Both the position numbers and the translations under genes were made by a program. From Asticcacaulis excentricus CB 48 (lineage in GTDB: Bacteria > Pseudomonadota > Alphaproteobacteria > Caulobacterales > Caulobacteraceae), in assembly GCF_000175215.2 (NCBI RefSeq), contig NC_014817.1, positions 1,201,501 to 1,265,500 of the forward strand: 64,000 bases of DNA. The letters are read 5' to 3'. Under the pieces are notes generated by a model. It made no database searches, had not been told where the DNA came from, and was given only the letters and a program-made list of their open reading frames with translations. Positions 50,677 through 58,895 of the stretch are shown here, in pieces. Position 1 is the first letter of the stretch. The number at the start of each line of letters is the position of its first letter.

Positions 50677-53643
50677 TTATCCATGCGCCGCGTCCCATTC
50701 GGCCACAGCTTCGGCGTCGCGCAGGGACAGGTCCGGATAGCGCGGGTCTGAGCCTACTTCGGGCAGGATGCGCCACGACCGCTGGCACTTCTGACCGTGC
50801 GCGATGTGCACCACGACCGACACGTCTTTCACCTCGCCGAGGCGGAAGGCGTCTTCCGGGCCGACCGAGGCCGACAGCACGGCCTGAGACGTGCGGAAGA
50901 CCTCCGCCGCGTCTATGCCATCAAAGGCCGCGAGCAGCGGTTCGGAGTCGATAAACACCGTAGGCGCGGCTTCGAGCGCCGAGCCGATCACCTTGTCGCG
51001 GCGCTTCTCTTCCAGTGCGGCGGTGACGACCGACAGCACTTCCTCGATCTTGCCCCAGCGCGCGGCCTCGGCGGCATTGTGCCATTCGGCGGGCACGGCG
51101 GGCAGGGTGCGGAAGAGGTTTTCCGGCGCGTCTGGATAGCGATAGCTCCACGCCTCTTCGGTGGTGAAGGCCATGATGGGCGACAGCCAGGCCGTCAGGC
51201 GCTCAAACAGGATGTTGAGCACCGTGCGGCAGGCACGGCGCTTCACGTCCGACGGCTTGTCGCAATAGAGGCTGTCCTTGCGGATGTCGAAATAGAGCGA
51301 CGACAGGGTCTGAGACGCGAAATCGGCCACCGGACGGATGACGCCGGCGAAGTCATAGGCGTCATAGGCGGCGCGCACCTTGGCGTCCAACTCATGTACG
51401 TGGTGCAGGATATAGCGTTCCAGCGACGGCATGTCCTGATAATTGACAGCTTCGTCGTCCGTATAGCCGTTGAGTGCGCCCAAGAGATAACGCAGCGAAT
51501 TTCGCAGCTTGCGATAGGCGTCCACGGTCGTTTGGATGATCTGCTTGCCGATGCGCAGGTCGTCGGAATAGTCCGACAGCGCGACCCACAGGCGCAGGAT
51601 TTCGACGCCCGACTCCTTGGCGATGTCCTGCGGGGCGACCACATTGCCCTTGGACTTCGACATCTTCTCACCCTGTTCGTCGAGGACGAAACCGTGGGTC
51701 AGGACGGCCTTATACGGCGCACGGCCGCGCGTGCCGCACGATTCCAGCAGCGATGACTGGAACCAGCCGCGGTGCTGATCCGAGCCTTCGAGATAGAGGT
51801 CGGCGGGGCTGTGCGTATTTTCACGGCCTTCCAGCGTGAAGGCGTGGGTCGAGCCGGAGTCGAACCACACATCGAGGATGTCCGTGACCTTTTCATAGTC
51901 GGCCGGATTGTAGCCATTGCCCAGAAAATCCTCGTCCGGGCGCGTGAACCAGGCGTCTGCGCCTTCGGAGGCAATCAGCTTGATGATGCGGTCGTTGACG
52001 GCGGGGTCTCTCAGCGGCTCACCCGTCTTTTTATCGACGTACATGGCCAGCGGCGTGCCCCAGTTGCGCTGACGGCTGATCAGCCAGTCGGGGCGGGTTT
52101 CGACCATGCTGCCGATACGGTTGCGGCCCTGATCGGGGTAGAAGGCGGTCTCACCGATGGCCTTGAGCGCCGTGGCGCGCAGGTTCGTCTCGCCATCCAT
52201 GCGGATAAACCACTGGGGCGTATTGCGGAAGATGACAGGCGCCTTGGAGCGCCACGAATGGGGGTAGGAGTGATCGACGCGACCACGGGCCAAAAGATTC
52301 CCGGCCTCGATCAGCTTCTCCATCACCACCTTATTGGCGTCGCCGAACTTGCCGGCCTTCTTGCCCTCGGTTTCAAGGACTTTCAGGCCCGCAAACAGCG
52401 GTACATGCGGGTAGTAGGCCCCGTCGGGATCGACCGTATCGGGGATGGAATCCAGCGAATAGCCGGATTTCAGCCACACCAGATAGTCGTCGGCACCGTG
52501 GCCGGGGGCCGTGTGCACGAAGCCGGTACCGGCGTCGTCGGTGACATGGTCGCCCGCCAGCATGGGCACTTCGAAACCGTAGCCCTCATGTAAGGTAGAT
52601 AGTGGGTGGGCAAGGGTAAGGCCGTCGCAATCGACGTCGGCCAGAACCAGAGTCCATGTGGTGATATTGCCTGCTGTACGCACGGACTCGGCCAGCTTTT
52701 CGGCGACGATCAGGCGGTCGCCGACCTTGGCCCACGGCGCGAAGCCGAGCGTTTCTTCGGAGGCTACTTCCGTGACCTCATATAGCGAATAGCTGATCTT
52801 CGGGTTGAAGCTGACGGCGCGGTTGGCTGGGATAGTCCACGGTGTGGTGGTCCAGATCACGACGGAGGTGTCGTTCAGAGCAGAGTCACCCCCCTCCGAC
52901 GGCGACGCTGCGCGCGCCGCCACCTCCCCGTCTTCGCCTGACGGCTCGACAGGGAGGAGGGATTTTACCGGAAACTTCACCCAGATGGTCGGGCTGACGT
53001 GCGGGTGGTATTCGACCTCGGCATCCGCCAGAGCCGTGCGTTCGACCGGCGACCACATGACGGGCTTCGAGCCGCGATAAAGCTGACCCGACATCAGGAA
53101 CTTGTGGAATTCCGCCGTCACCTTCGCTTCGGTGTCGAAATCCATGGTGGCGTAGCGTTCATCCCATTCGCCCAGGATACCCAGACGCTTGAACTCTTCG
53201 CGCTGCACGCCGATCCATTCGGCCGCGTACTCGCGGCAGGCCTTGCGGAACTCGGCGGCGGGCACCTCGTCCTTCTTGCGGCCCTTGGCGCGGAACTGCT
53301 CCTCGATCTTCCATTCGATCGGCAGGCCGTGGCAGTCCCAGCCGGGGACGTAATCGACATCATAGCCCATCAGAAACTTCGAGCGCACCACGAAGTCTTT
53401 GAGAATCTTGTTCAGCGCGTGGCCGATATGGATATTCCCATTGGCGTAGGGCGGGCCGTCGTGCAGCACGAACAGGGGGGCGTTTTTGGCCTGACGCGCC
53501 TTACGAACGCTGTTGTAGAGGTTGGACTCTTCCCACTTTTTCAGCATTTCGGGCTCGGCCTTGGGCAGGCCGGCGCGCATCGGGAAGGCGGTTTCAGGCA
53601 GGAAGACGGTTTCGCGGTAATCGCGTGAAGGCTGTTCGGACAT
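50677..53643 (-). CDS. ileS: Isoleucyl-tRNA synthetase with in-frame repeat insertion
   Basis: 988 residues, class Ia synthetase: HIGH motif in NGNIHIGHALNK (about residue 73), KMSKS in GEKMSKSKGNVV, anticodon domain behind. Two oddities. First, about 28 residues (SLLPVEPSGEDGEVAARAAS and PSEGGDSALN) are inserted in the editing-domain region between KFPVK and VVIWTTTPWT, encoded by a palindromic DNA element (52889-52961). Second, the C-terminal zinc finger, usually CxxC...CxxC, reads KCQRSW...DLSLRDAEAV, keeping one of four cysteines. ATG 53643 with AGGATT upstream. Confidence 0.96.
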   Translation of the reverse strand: MSEQPSRDYRETVFLPETAFPMRAGLPKAEPEMLKKWEESNLYNSVRKARQAKNAPLFVLHDGPPYANGNIHIGHALNKILKDFVVRSKFLMGYDVDYVPGWDCHGLPIEWKIEEQFRAKGRKKDEVPAAEFRKACREYAAEWIGVQREEFKRLGILGEWDERYATMDFDTEAKVTAEFHKFLMSGQLYRGSKPVMWSPVERTALADAEVEYHPHVSPTIWVKFPVKSLLPVEPSGEDGEVAARAASPSEGGDSALNDTSVVIWTTTPWTIPANRAVSFNPKISYSLYEVTEVASEETLGFAPWAKVGDRLIVAEKLAESVRTAGNITTWTLVLADVDCDGLTLAHPLSTLHEGYGFEVPMLAGDHVTDDAGTGFVHTAPGHGADDYLVWLKSGYSLDSIPDTVDPDGAYYPHVPLFAGLKVLETEGKKAGKFGDANKVVMEKLIEAGNLLARGRVDHSYPHSWRSKAPVIFRNTPQWFIRMDGETNLRATALKAIGETAFYPDQGRNRIGSMVETRPDWLISRQRNWGTPLAMYVDKKTGEPLRDPAVNDRIIKLIASEGADAWFTRPDEDFLGNGYNPADYEKVTDILDVWFDSGSTHAFTLEGRENTHSPADLYLEGSDQHRGWFQSSLLESCGTRGRAPYKAVLTHGFVLDEQGEKMSKSKGNVVAPQDIAKESGVEILRLWVALSDYSDDLRIGKQIIQTTVDAYRKLRNSLRYLLGALNGYTDDEAVNYQDMPSLERYILHHVHELDAKVRAAYDAYDFAGVIRPVADFASQTLSSLYFDIRKDSLYCDKPSDVKRRACRTVLNILFERLTAWLSPIMAFTTEEAWSYRYPDAPENLFRTLPAVPAEWHNAAEAARWGKIEEVLSVVTAALEEKRRDKVIGSALEAAPTVFIDSEPLLAAFDGIDAAEVFRTSQAVLSASVGPEDAFRLGEVKDVSVVVHIAHGQKCQRSWRILPEVGSDPRYPDLSLRDAEAVAEWDAAHG
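52889..52961. repeat. Palindromic element inserted in frame inside ileS
   Basis: On the plus strand: CCCCCCTCC, hairpin GGCGACGC-tgcgc-GCGCCGCC (52901-52921), hairpin CCTCCCCGTC (52923-52932) with GACAGGGAGG (52948-52957), then AGGG. Each inner stem has one mismatch, and the outer CCCTCC/GGAGGGG ends pair too. Length is compatible with the ileS frame, with no stop codons. Confidence 0.75.
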
Positions 53644-53698
53644 GAATCCTGATAATCTCTGGGAGGGGATACGGTCAAATAAGGCGTGGCGATGTACT

Positions 53699-53735
53699 CC
53701 CAGCGCAAGACCCGGTGCGGGTGGCTTACGCTGGG
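53699..53735 (-). promoter_or_regulatory. Stem-loop in the ileS leader
   Basis: CCCAGCG and CGCTGGG outer arms enclose AAG/CTT and ACCCG-gtg-CGGGT, giving a long, nearly continuous stem 56 bp before the ileS start. No T-box sequence was recognised. Could be an attenuator or an mRNA-protecting leader structure. Confidence 0.4.
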
Positions 53736-53807
53736 CTTCAAATTCGAAGCTGCGCCCGTATCGTCAACATGGAGGCAGCGTTTATCAGAGGCCACCGGAA
53801 TTGCCTA

Positions 53808-53841
53808 GAGCGGAATGATTTCTAATGGAATCATTCCGCTC
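53808..53841. repeat. Extragenic palindrome GAGCGGAATGATT
   Basis: Perfect 13-bp arms GAGCGGAATGATT and AATCATTCCGCTC with an 8-base loop (tctaatgg). Symmetric, lying outside any gene, and of the type often dispersed in alphaproteobacterial genomes. Only one copy was seen in this window. Confidence 0.7.
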
Positions 53842-54057
53842 AAGCTGCCATTGAGGCGGCGGCCAAGGTGGCGAAGCACGCACCCGGCGAGGGGCCAAAC
53901 CAAGACAAGGAAAGAAAAGCGGAGGCGATAAGCGGCTGACGCTTACATGCGGAGGGTTCGCTATTTAAGTGCCGCCCCCAAAATTAGGGGAGGCGCTTTT
54001 GCCAATCCTGACAAAAACTGTCAGCACTTCCTGTAGCCTCCGACGCAGGAGGTGCCC

Positions 54058-54672
54058 ATGCGCAAGATTGATCTGAAACGTGAGCGCAAGCCGCTCTATA
54101 TCGCTTCCGCCGGTCAGTTTGTGCTGATCGACGTGCCGCCGCTGCCGTTCCTGATGATCGACGGCCAAGGCGACCCTAATGGCGAAGGTTTTGCCGAGGC
54201 CATGCAGGCGCTGTTTTCGGTCGCCTATGGGCTGAAATTCATGAGCAAGGTCGAATGTGACCTCAACTATACCATACCGCCGATGGAGGGGCTGTGGTGG
54301 GCCGACCGTTTCGACCGCTTCTATGACCGCGACAAGGACCTGTGGTCGTGGCGCATCATGGTGCCCCAGCCCGACACGATCACGCCCGACATGTTCGCCC
54401 GCGCCGTGGTCGGGGCCGGTCGCAAGGGTAAAGGCGGCACAGCTCTGGGGCGTTTGCGGCTTGAAACCTGGGCCGAGGGCTTGAGCGTTCAGACCCTGCA
54501 TGTAGGCTCTTACGACGATGAAGGCCCGTTGATTGCGCAATTGCATCAATGGATTGCCGACAATGGCCTGAGCGAAACCGGGCATCACCACGAAATCTAT
54601 CTGTCCGACCCGCGCCGCACCGCGCCCGAAAAGCTGAAGACCCTTCTGCGCCAGCCGGTGCAACGCGCATAA
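54058..54672 (+). CDS. GyrI-like small-molecule-binding domain protein
   Basis: 204 residues from ATG 54058 with GGAGG ten bases upstream. Carries the GyrI-like fold pattern: PPLPFLMIDGQGDPNGEGFAEAMQALFSVAYGLKF (in parts), EGLWWADRFDRF, then a second half with GPLIAQLHQWIADNGL and HHEIYLSDPRRTAPEKLKT. Stand-alone GyrI-like proteins bind or hydrolyse small cyclic compounds; no DNA-binding domain is present. Ligand unknown. Confidence 0.85.
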   Translation: MRKIDLKRERKPLYIASAGQFVLIDVPPLPFLMIDGQGDPNGEGFAEAMQALFSVAYGLKFMSKVECDLNYTIPPMEGLWWADRFDRFYDRDKDLWSWRIMVPQPDTITPDMFARAVVGAGRKGKGGTALGRLRLETWAEGLSVQTLHVGSYDDEGPLIAQLHQWIADNGLSETGHHHEIYLSDPRRTAPEKLKTLLRQPVQRA

Positions 54673-54696
54673 GCGCATTGCAGAGAGATGTGGGGA

Positions 54697-55275
54697 TCAG
54701 AGGCCCAAACCCCGCAAACGCGCGCGTAACCGCGACAGGATCTCGGCGTCGAACCAAGGGTTACGGCTGAGCCACAGGCGGTTGCGCGGCGAGGGGTGCA
54801 CAAGCGGGAAAAAGGCGCCGTACTGATCGGCCTGCCGTACGCGTTCTGTCAGGCTGAGGCAGTCATTGAGATAATAGCCCTGCGCATAGGCCCCGATCAG
54901 CAGGGTCAGTTGGATATTCGGTAAGGTCTTCCGCACCCGCGCGTGCCACAGGGGGGCACATTCCGGGCGTGGGGGATTGTCGCCGCCCCCACCTTTACTT
55001 GTCACCGCCCGGCCCGGATAACACAACCCCATCGGCAGGATGGCAAAGCGGCTCTGGTCATAGAAGGCGTCCGGCGTCACCTGCATCCAGTCGCGCAGGC
55101 GCTGACCCGACGCATCGTCCCACGGAATGCCCGACACGTGAACCTTGGTGCCCGGCGCCTGACCGATGATCAGCACGCGCGCGGCGGGGTCGGCGGTGCG
55201 CAGCACTGGACGCGGCCCCAGCGGCAGATGCGCTTCGCACACCCGGCAGGCGGCGATGTCGACGAGCAGGCTCAA
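54697..55275 (-). CDS. Uracil-DNA glycosylase family protein
   Basis: 192 residues starting TTG 55275, overlapping the upstream gene's stop (TTGA). N-terminal Cys pair CRVCEAH, family motif IIGQAPGTKVHVSG (about residue 36), and the second active-site motif HPSPRNRLW near the C-terminus. This belongs to the short UDG-like group common in proteobacteria, whose base specificity is not settled. Coupled to an SRAP gene, giving a small DNA-damage pair. Confidence 0.85.
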   Translation of the reverse strand: MSLLVDIAACRVCEAHLPLGPRPVLRTADPAARVLIIGQAPGTKVHVSGIPWDDASGQRLRDWMQVTPDAFYDQSRFAILPMGLCYPGRAVTSKGGGGDNPPRPECAPLWHARVRKTLPNIQLTLLIGAYAQGYYLNDCLSLTERVRQADQYGAFFPLVHPSPRNRLWLSRNPWFDAEILSRLRARLRGLGL

Positions 55276-55751
55276 AACAGCGTGTCCTTGACCGGAGCGG
55301 CGTCATCATCGGCAATATCCAACAGGTCATCGGGCGGCAGGGCCGGATCAAAGACGCTATTGTCGAACCAGCCCTGCCATTGCCGCCGTCCGACCATCAC
55401 CAGCGGCTCGCCATCACGTCGCGCGGTGCGGTGACGGCGGCCCTGATGCCATTCGTAGACGCCGGCCACCGGCACCAGGGCGTGACGCCGGGCAAAGGTG
55501 CCCCGGAAGGTTGGCTTTTCAGCTGCGGTTTCGATACGCGCACTGAAGGTTGAGGCTTTCGGTGTCTCCTTCGCCCATCTGGGGATCAGCCCCCAACGCG
55601 CGTTCATCAACTGTGGCCCGGCGGTGACGATGGGGTAGGCGTCGGTGGGTTTCACCTCATCGTTGAGCACCTCAGCCACCCCCTCATCGGTCATGCCGAG
55701 GCTGCTGAGAAAATCGCGCCACGCTTTCAGGGCCAGGAATTGTCCGCACAT
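55272..55751 (-). CDS. SRAP-domain (HMCES/YedK-like) protein, shortened
   Basis: 159 residues from ATG 55751, chosen because the catalytic Cys must be residue 2 (MCGQFLALK). Family features: ARWGLIPRWAKE, FSARIETAAEKPTFRGTFARRHALVPVAGVYEW (in parts) with the active-site Glu. The stretch that normally follows, about 40 residues including the HxRMP histidine, is absent: the chain passes from YEWHQGRRHRTARRDGEPL to VGRRQWQGWFD. SRAP proteins crosslink abasic sites in single-stranded DNA; this version may be altered or inactive in crosslink release. Confidence 0.85.
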   Translation of the reverse strand: MCGQFLALKAWRDFLSSLGMTDEGVAEVLNDEVKPTDAYPIVTAGPQLMNARWGLIPRWAKETPKASTFSARIETAAEKPTFRGTFARRHALVPVAGVYEWHQGRRHRTARRDGEPLVMVGRRQWQGWFDNSVFDPALPPDDLLDIADDDAAPVKDTLF

Positions 55752-55824
55752 GGGATCAGTATAGGGAGCCGCACGCCCGAAACAAGACTCGCGCCGCCCA
55801 TCGTTTTTCGTTAGGGAGGGCGGC

Positions 55825-56592
55825 ATGTCTGCACCCTTTACCCGCATCTATGACGGCGCTGAGCCGATCCGCCTCAACAAATGGCTAGCGCAATCGGGCG
55901 TCTGTTCGCGCCGCGAAGCCGATGCCTTTATCGCTGACGGGCTGGTCAGCGTCGAGGGTGAGGTGGTGCGCGATGCCGGCCGCAAGGTCGAGGCGGGGCA
56001 AAGCGTCAGCTTCAATCCGCAGGCGCAGGCCTCGCTCGATGCCAAGCTGACGGTGGTCTATCACAAGCCGGTGGGTATTGTGTCGGGGCAGCCCGAAGCG
56101 GGTGAGACCCCGGCGGTGCGTATGATCCGCCGCCCGAACCACTGGGGGCAACTTACCCAGTGGCCTAATCAGGACTCGAAGCTGGCACCGGTCGGGCGGC
56201 TGGATAAGGACTCGCGCGGGCTTCTGATCCTGTCGGAGGACGGCGTGCTGGCCAAGGCGATTATCGGGCCGGACAGCGAACTGGAGAAGGACTATACCGT
56301 CCGGGTGCGCGGGCCCATTTTTGAGGCCAAGCTGAAATGGCTGCGGCAAGGGCTGGAGCTGGACGGCCGCAAGTTGAAGCCCGCCGTGGTCCAGCAGGTG
56401 GGGGAGCAGACCCTGCGCTTTGTCCTTAAGGAAGGCCGTAACCGTCAGATCCGCCGCATGTGCGATATGTGCGAACTGCGGGTTCTCGACCTCTACCGCT
56501 CGCGTATCGGGCCGGTGGAGATCGGCGACCTGCCCGAAGGCCAGTGGCGATTACTGACGCTGGAGGAGCGTGCGGCCTTGCTGCCGGGCTGA
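55825..56592 (+). CDS. 23S rRNA pseudouridine synthase, RluF-like
   Basis: 255 residues from ATG 55825 with GGGAGGG upstream. S4 domain (RLNKWLAQSGVCSRREADAFI), catalytic Asp in GRLDKDSRGLLILSEDG (about residue 133), and RNRQIRRMCDMCELRVLDLYR. Layout fits RluF/RluE-type enzymes acting on large-subunit rRNA; the exact uridine cannot be told. Divergent from the SRAP gene with 73 bp between starts. Confidence 0.9.
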   Translation: MSAPFTRIYDGAEPIRLNKWLAQSGVCSRREADAFIADGLVSVEGEVVRDAGRKVEAGQSVSFNPQAQASLDAKLTVVYHKPVGIVSGQPEAGETPAVRMIRRPNHWGQLTQWPNQDSKLAPVGRLDKDSRGLLILSEDGVLAKAIIGPDSELEKDYTVRVRGPIFEAKLKWLRQGLELDGRKLKPAVVQQVGEQTLRFVLKEGRNRQIRRMCDMCELRVLDLYRSRIGPVEIGDLPEGQWRLLTLEERAALLPG

Positions 56593-56725
56593 CGTTTTTT
56601 GCAGGCCTCAAAGTAGCGTTTTTGTTTTTTTGATCAGTGAACATCGCAGAGTCAACGCTTAGGCTAGTGTCGCTACACACTTCGGGTCACTATGCCCATA
56701 AAAAAAGCATGGGGTGTTGTTCAAT

Positions 56726-57184
56726 ATGATTATTTCAAAATGTTCGTACATAAAGTTGATTATAGCACTGCCTTTTTTTGGTGTTTTGGCATTTACATGG
56801 CCTGTTTTATCATTTTATCAATTTGTACTGGGGGTGAAATTGATAAACGAATCAAAGGAATTATCACTTATAATTCTTTCTATAATCAGTTTGTATCCCG
56901 CTTTTATTTTTATTTTAATTGTGGTAAAGGCCACAATATACGGGGGTATGTTCTTGTTTTTGAAAAATGGAAAAATTTGTTATTTGAGTGAAATTTTCAA
57001 AAGCGTTTCTATATCCGAAGTTAAATCAGTTTCCGTTAAGGTGTTTAATTACGGTCTGTATAGACAAAATAATATTAAAATTAATCTTGAGTCGGGAAAA
57101 GTAAAATATATTCCGGTCTCCATTCTGAGAGATAAGCCAAGTATTATTTGCGATAAAATAAGCGAAATAGTATCGGGTCGGTAG
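56726..57184 (+). CDS. AT-rich hypothetical membrane protein, likely acquired
   Basis: 152 residues from ATG 56726 (MIISKCSYIKLIIALPFFGV); a GTG at 56714 would add four. Two membrane helices (about residues 10-35 and 45-70), then a soluble beta-rich part (GMFLFLKNGKICYL, VKVFNYGLYRQNNIKINLESGKVKYIPV in parts). Base composition is roughly one third GC by eye against about 60 percent around it, with AAA/ATT-rich codons, so recent transfer is likely. No family recognised. Confidence 0.6.
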   Translation: MIISKCSYIKLIIALPFFGVLAFTWPVLSFYQFVLGVKLINESKELSLIILSIISLYPAFIFILIVVKATIYGGMFLFLKNGKICYLSEIFKSVSISEVKSVSVKVFNYGLYRQNNIKINLESGKVKYIPVSILRDKPSIICDKISEIVSGR

Positions 57185-57227
57185 AGCGCGGCCGCTGCCC
57201 GCCGGAGGCTCTGTCTCTTCGTTGCGC

Positions 57228-57797
57228 TTACGTCGCCGCCCGGAAACAGCTTGCCACATGGTCATCGACCAGACCTACCGCCTGCATATAGGCGTAGAGT
57301 ATGGTGGAGCCGACAAAGCTCATGCCGCGTTTTTTGAGATCTTTCGACAGGGCGTCGGACACGGGCGTTGAAGCGGGCACGTCGCGTAGGGTTTGCGGGC
57401 GGTTGCGCTGCGGCTGACCGCCGACAAAGCCCCACAGATAGGCGTCGAACGACCCGAACTCTTTTTGAATGACCATGAAGGCGAGGGCGTTTTTGCGCAC
57501 GGATGCGATCTTGAGGCGGTTGCGGATAATGCCGTCGTCGTGCATCCGCGCCTCTAACTCTTCGTCACTCAGGGCGGCGCAGGCGGCCACGTCGAAATTT
57601 TTGAAGGCGGCACGGTAGGCGTCGCGGCGTTTGAGGATGGTTTCCCAGTTGAGCCCGGCCTGCGCGCCTTCAAGGATCAGCATTTCAAACAGCAGACGGT
57701 CGTCGTGGACCGGCACGCCCCATTCGTGGTCGTGATAATGCACGTAGTGCGGCTTGCTTTCGTTGACCCAGCCGCAGCGTGTCCGTCCGTCGCTCAT
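57228..57797 (-). CDS. tag: DNA-3-methyladenine glycosylase I
   Basis: 189 residues from ATG 57797 with AGGAGGAG upstream. Zinc-snap residues are present: Cys in RCGWV, His in YHDHEWGVP, and the C-terminal DDHVASC. Substrate-pocket motif GAQAGLNWETILKRRDAYR and SFVGSTILYAYMQAVGLV. Removes 3-methyladenine from alkylated DNA. Next to an acquired AT-rich gene but itself of normal composition. Confidence 0.95.
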   Translation of the reverse strand: MSDGRTRCGWVNESKPHYVHYHDHEWGVPVHDDRLLFEMLILEGAQAGLNWETILKRRDAYRAAFKNFDVAACAALSDEELEARMHDDGIIRNRLKIASVRKNALAFMVIQKEFGSFDAYLWGFVGGQPQRNRPQTLRDVPASTPVSDALSKDLKKRGMSFVGSTILYAYMQAVGLVDDHVASCFRAAT

Positions 57798-57812
57798 TTT
57801 GTCTCCTCCTGA

Positions 57813-57856
57813 GCGCATGCCAAAAAGTGTGAAACGGTTTTTGGACTCACATGCGC
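57813..57856. repeat. Bulged palindromic extragenic element
   Basis: Outer arms GCGCATG (57813-57819) and CATGCGC (57850-57856) and inner arms CCAAAAA (57820-57826) and TTTTTGG (57838-57844), all perfect, with loop gtgtgaaacgg and a short bulge on the right side. The GTGTGAAACGG-type loop is familiar from dispersed alphaproteobacterial repeats. It lies just upstream of tag. Confidence 0.65.
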
Positions 57857-58067
57857 GACCAAACACAAGATCAGCGCAGGTTTAGCCCATGTGGCGCGTA
57901 TTAGTGTCAGCATAAGTGCGGGACGGCCCGCAAATCCGCAAAACTTTTGCGGGCGATGTGGATTTTGAGTTACGACCCTCATTTCCGGTCCTTACGCAGC
58001 CCTGACAAATACCGAGCCCCAACACATGCCGGGCTTATGCGCGGCGACGCGTCAGCGGTCGCTGTTC

Positions 58068-58176
58068 GCGCAAATGCGGCCCGGCGCGCGGCAAAATGTC
58101 TCCATAGGACAAGGTCTTAAGGAGCGTCCCCGACACGCAGCGGCCATGGCGCGGCGCAAATGCGGCGGCGCGCGGC
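58068..58176. repeat. Imperfect direct repeat in non-coding DNA
   Basis: GCGCAAATGCGGCCCGGCGC... at 58068-58092 recurs at 58154-58176 with two C residues missing. Start-to-start spacing is 86 bp. Function unknown. Confidence 0.5.
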
Positions 58177-58421
58177 CGAATACGGCCAAAGCGTGTTTTA
58201 CCTGAAGGTGACACGCAAAGGGCGTGCTTCCCGATGGTTTACTTACCCCCCGGCCCGTAGCCTGGAACTCAGCCGGGGCGCTGTTGAGCCACACAGCTTG
58301 AACGCCCAGCACGCAGGCTTCGTCGCTTCGAAGTCACCGGCTGGTCTTACGGTTCGCATCGGATACGCGGACCGAAAGCGCCACGGACACACATTCAACC
58401 GGAACCGAAAGGAACCCTACC

Positions 58422-58895
58422 ATGACCCGCTTTAACCTGACGACCAAGATCGCCGCCTTCGCTATCGCCAGTGCCGCCGTCTCCATCACCCCGGCCCTGG
58501 CGCAGACCGCGCCTTCGACGACCCAACCTTCGACCGACGCGACCGCGACCGCCGAAGCGCCGGCCGCCTCCACCACCCTGACCGGCAAGATCGCCGCTGC
58601 GGGCCAGAAGGCCGGCACCTTCACGCTGCAAGTCGGTGAAGCCCCTTCGGCCAAGGAAATCGCCGTTGACGCTTCGGCCGCGACCTCTGACGGTCAGCCC
58701 TTCGCCATCGGCGATGAAGTGACCGTGACGGGTACGCTGAGCGCCGATCAGACGGCCCTCAAGGCCTCGACGCTGGCCAAGTCGGGCGCTGCGGCGACCT
58801 CCGCCCCGGCGGACTCCTCGGCTTCGGACATGTCGTCTTCGCCGTCCACGGAACCGGCTCCGGCTACGGAACCGGCCAGCAAGCCGGCCCAGTAA
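58422..58895 (+). CDS. Secreted Ala/Thr/Ser-rich protein with small beta domain
   Basis: 157 residues from ATG 58422 with AAAGGAA upstream. Signal peptide MTRFNLTTKIAAFAIASAAV...ALAQ. Disordered Thr/Ser/Pro/Ala linkers flank a central domain (about residues 52-122: TLTGKIAAAGQKAGTFTLQV, GDEVTVTGTLSADQTALKAS) that reads like a small OB-type barrel, as in DUF5666-like proteins. Function unknown. A strong terminator lies 94 bp downstream. Confidence 0.75.
   Translation: MTRFNLTTKIAAFAIASAAVSITPALAQTAPSTTQPSTDATATAEAPAASTTLTGKIAAAGQKAGTFTLQVGEAPSAKEIAVDASAATSDGQPFAIGDEVTVTGTLSADQTALKASTLAKSGAAATSAPADSSASDMSSSPSTEPAPATEPASKPAQ

Larger units (their letters stand above)
53644..54057. other. Divergent non-coding gap between ileS and the GyrI-like gene
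   Basis: 414 bp without a gene. It holds a strong stem near ileS (53699-53735) and a near-perfect palindrome (53808-53841). The remainder is featureless by eye and must contain both promoters. Confidence 0.6.
57798..58421. other. Non-coding gap between tag and the secreted Ala/Thr-rich protein
   Basis: 624 bp with no gene I can support. It contains an alphaproteobacterial-type palindrome (57813-57856), a stem-loop CCCGCAAA/TTTGCGGG (57927-57953), an imperfect 25-bp direct repeat (58068 and 58154), and otherwise very GC-rich DNA. A structured RNA is possible but I recognise none. Confidence 0.55.

Noticed and set aside
56692..56991. 99-codon overlapping frame in the AT-rich segment
   Set aside because: It overlaps the 152-residue frame, lacks a ribosome site and breaks up the coherent hydrophobic pattern of that frame.
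58160..58435. 91-codon frame upstream of the secreted protein gene
   Set aside because: No ribosome site, Arg/His-rich random-looking composition, and it runs into the ribosome site and start of the real gene.
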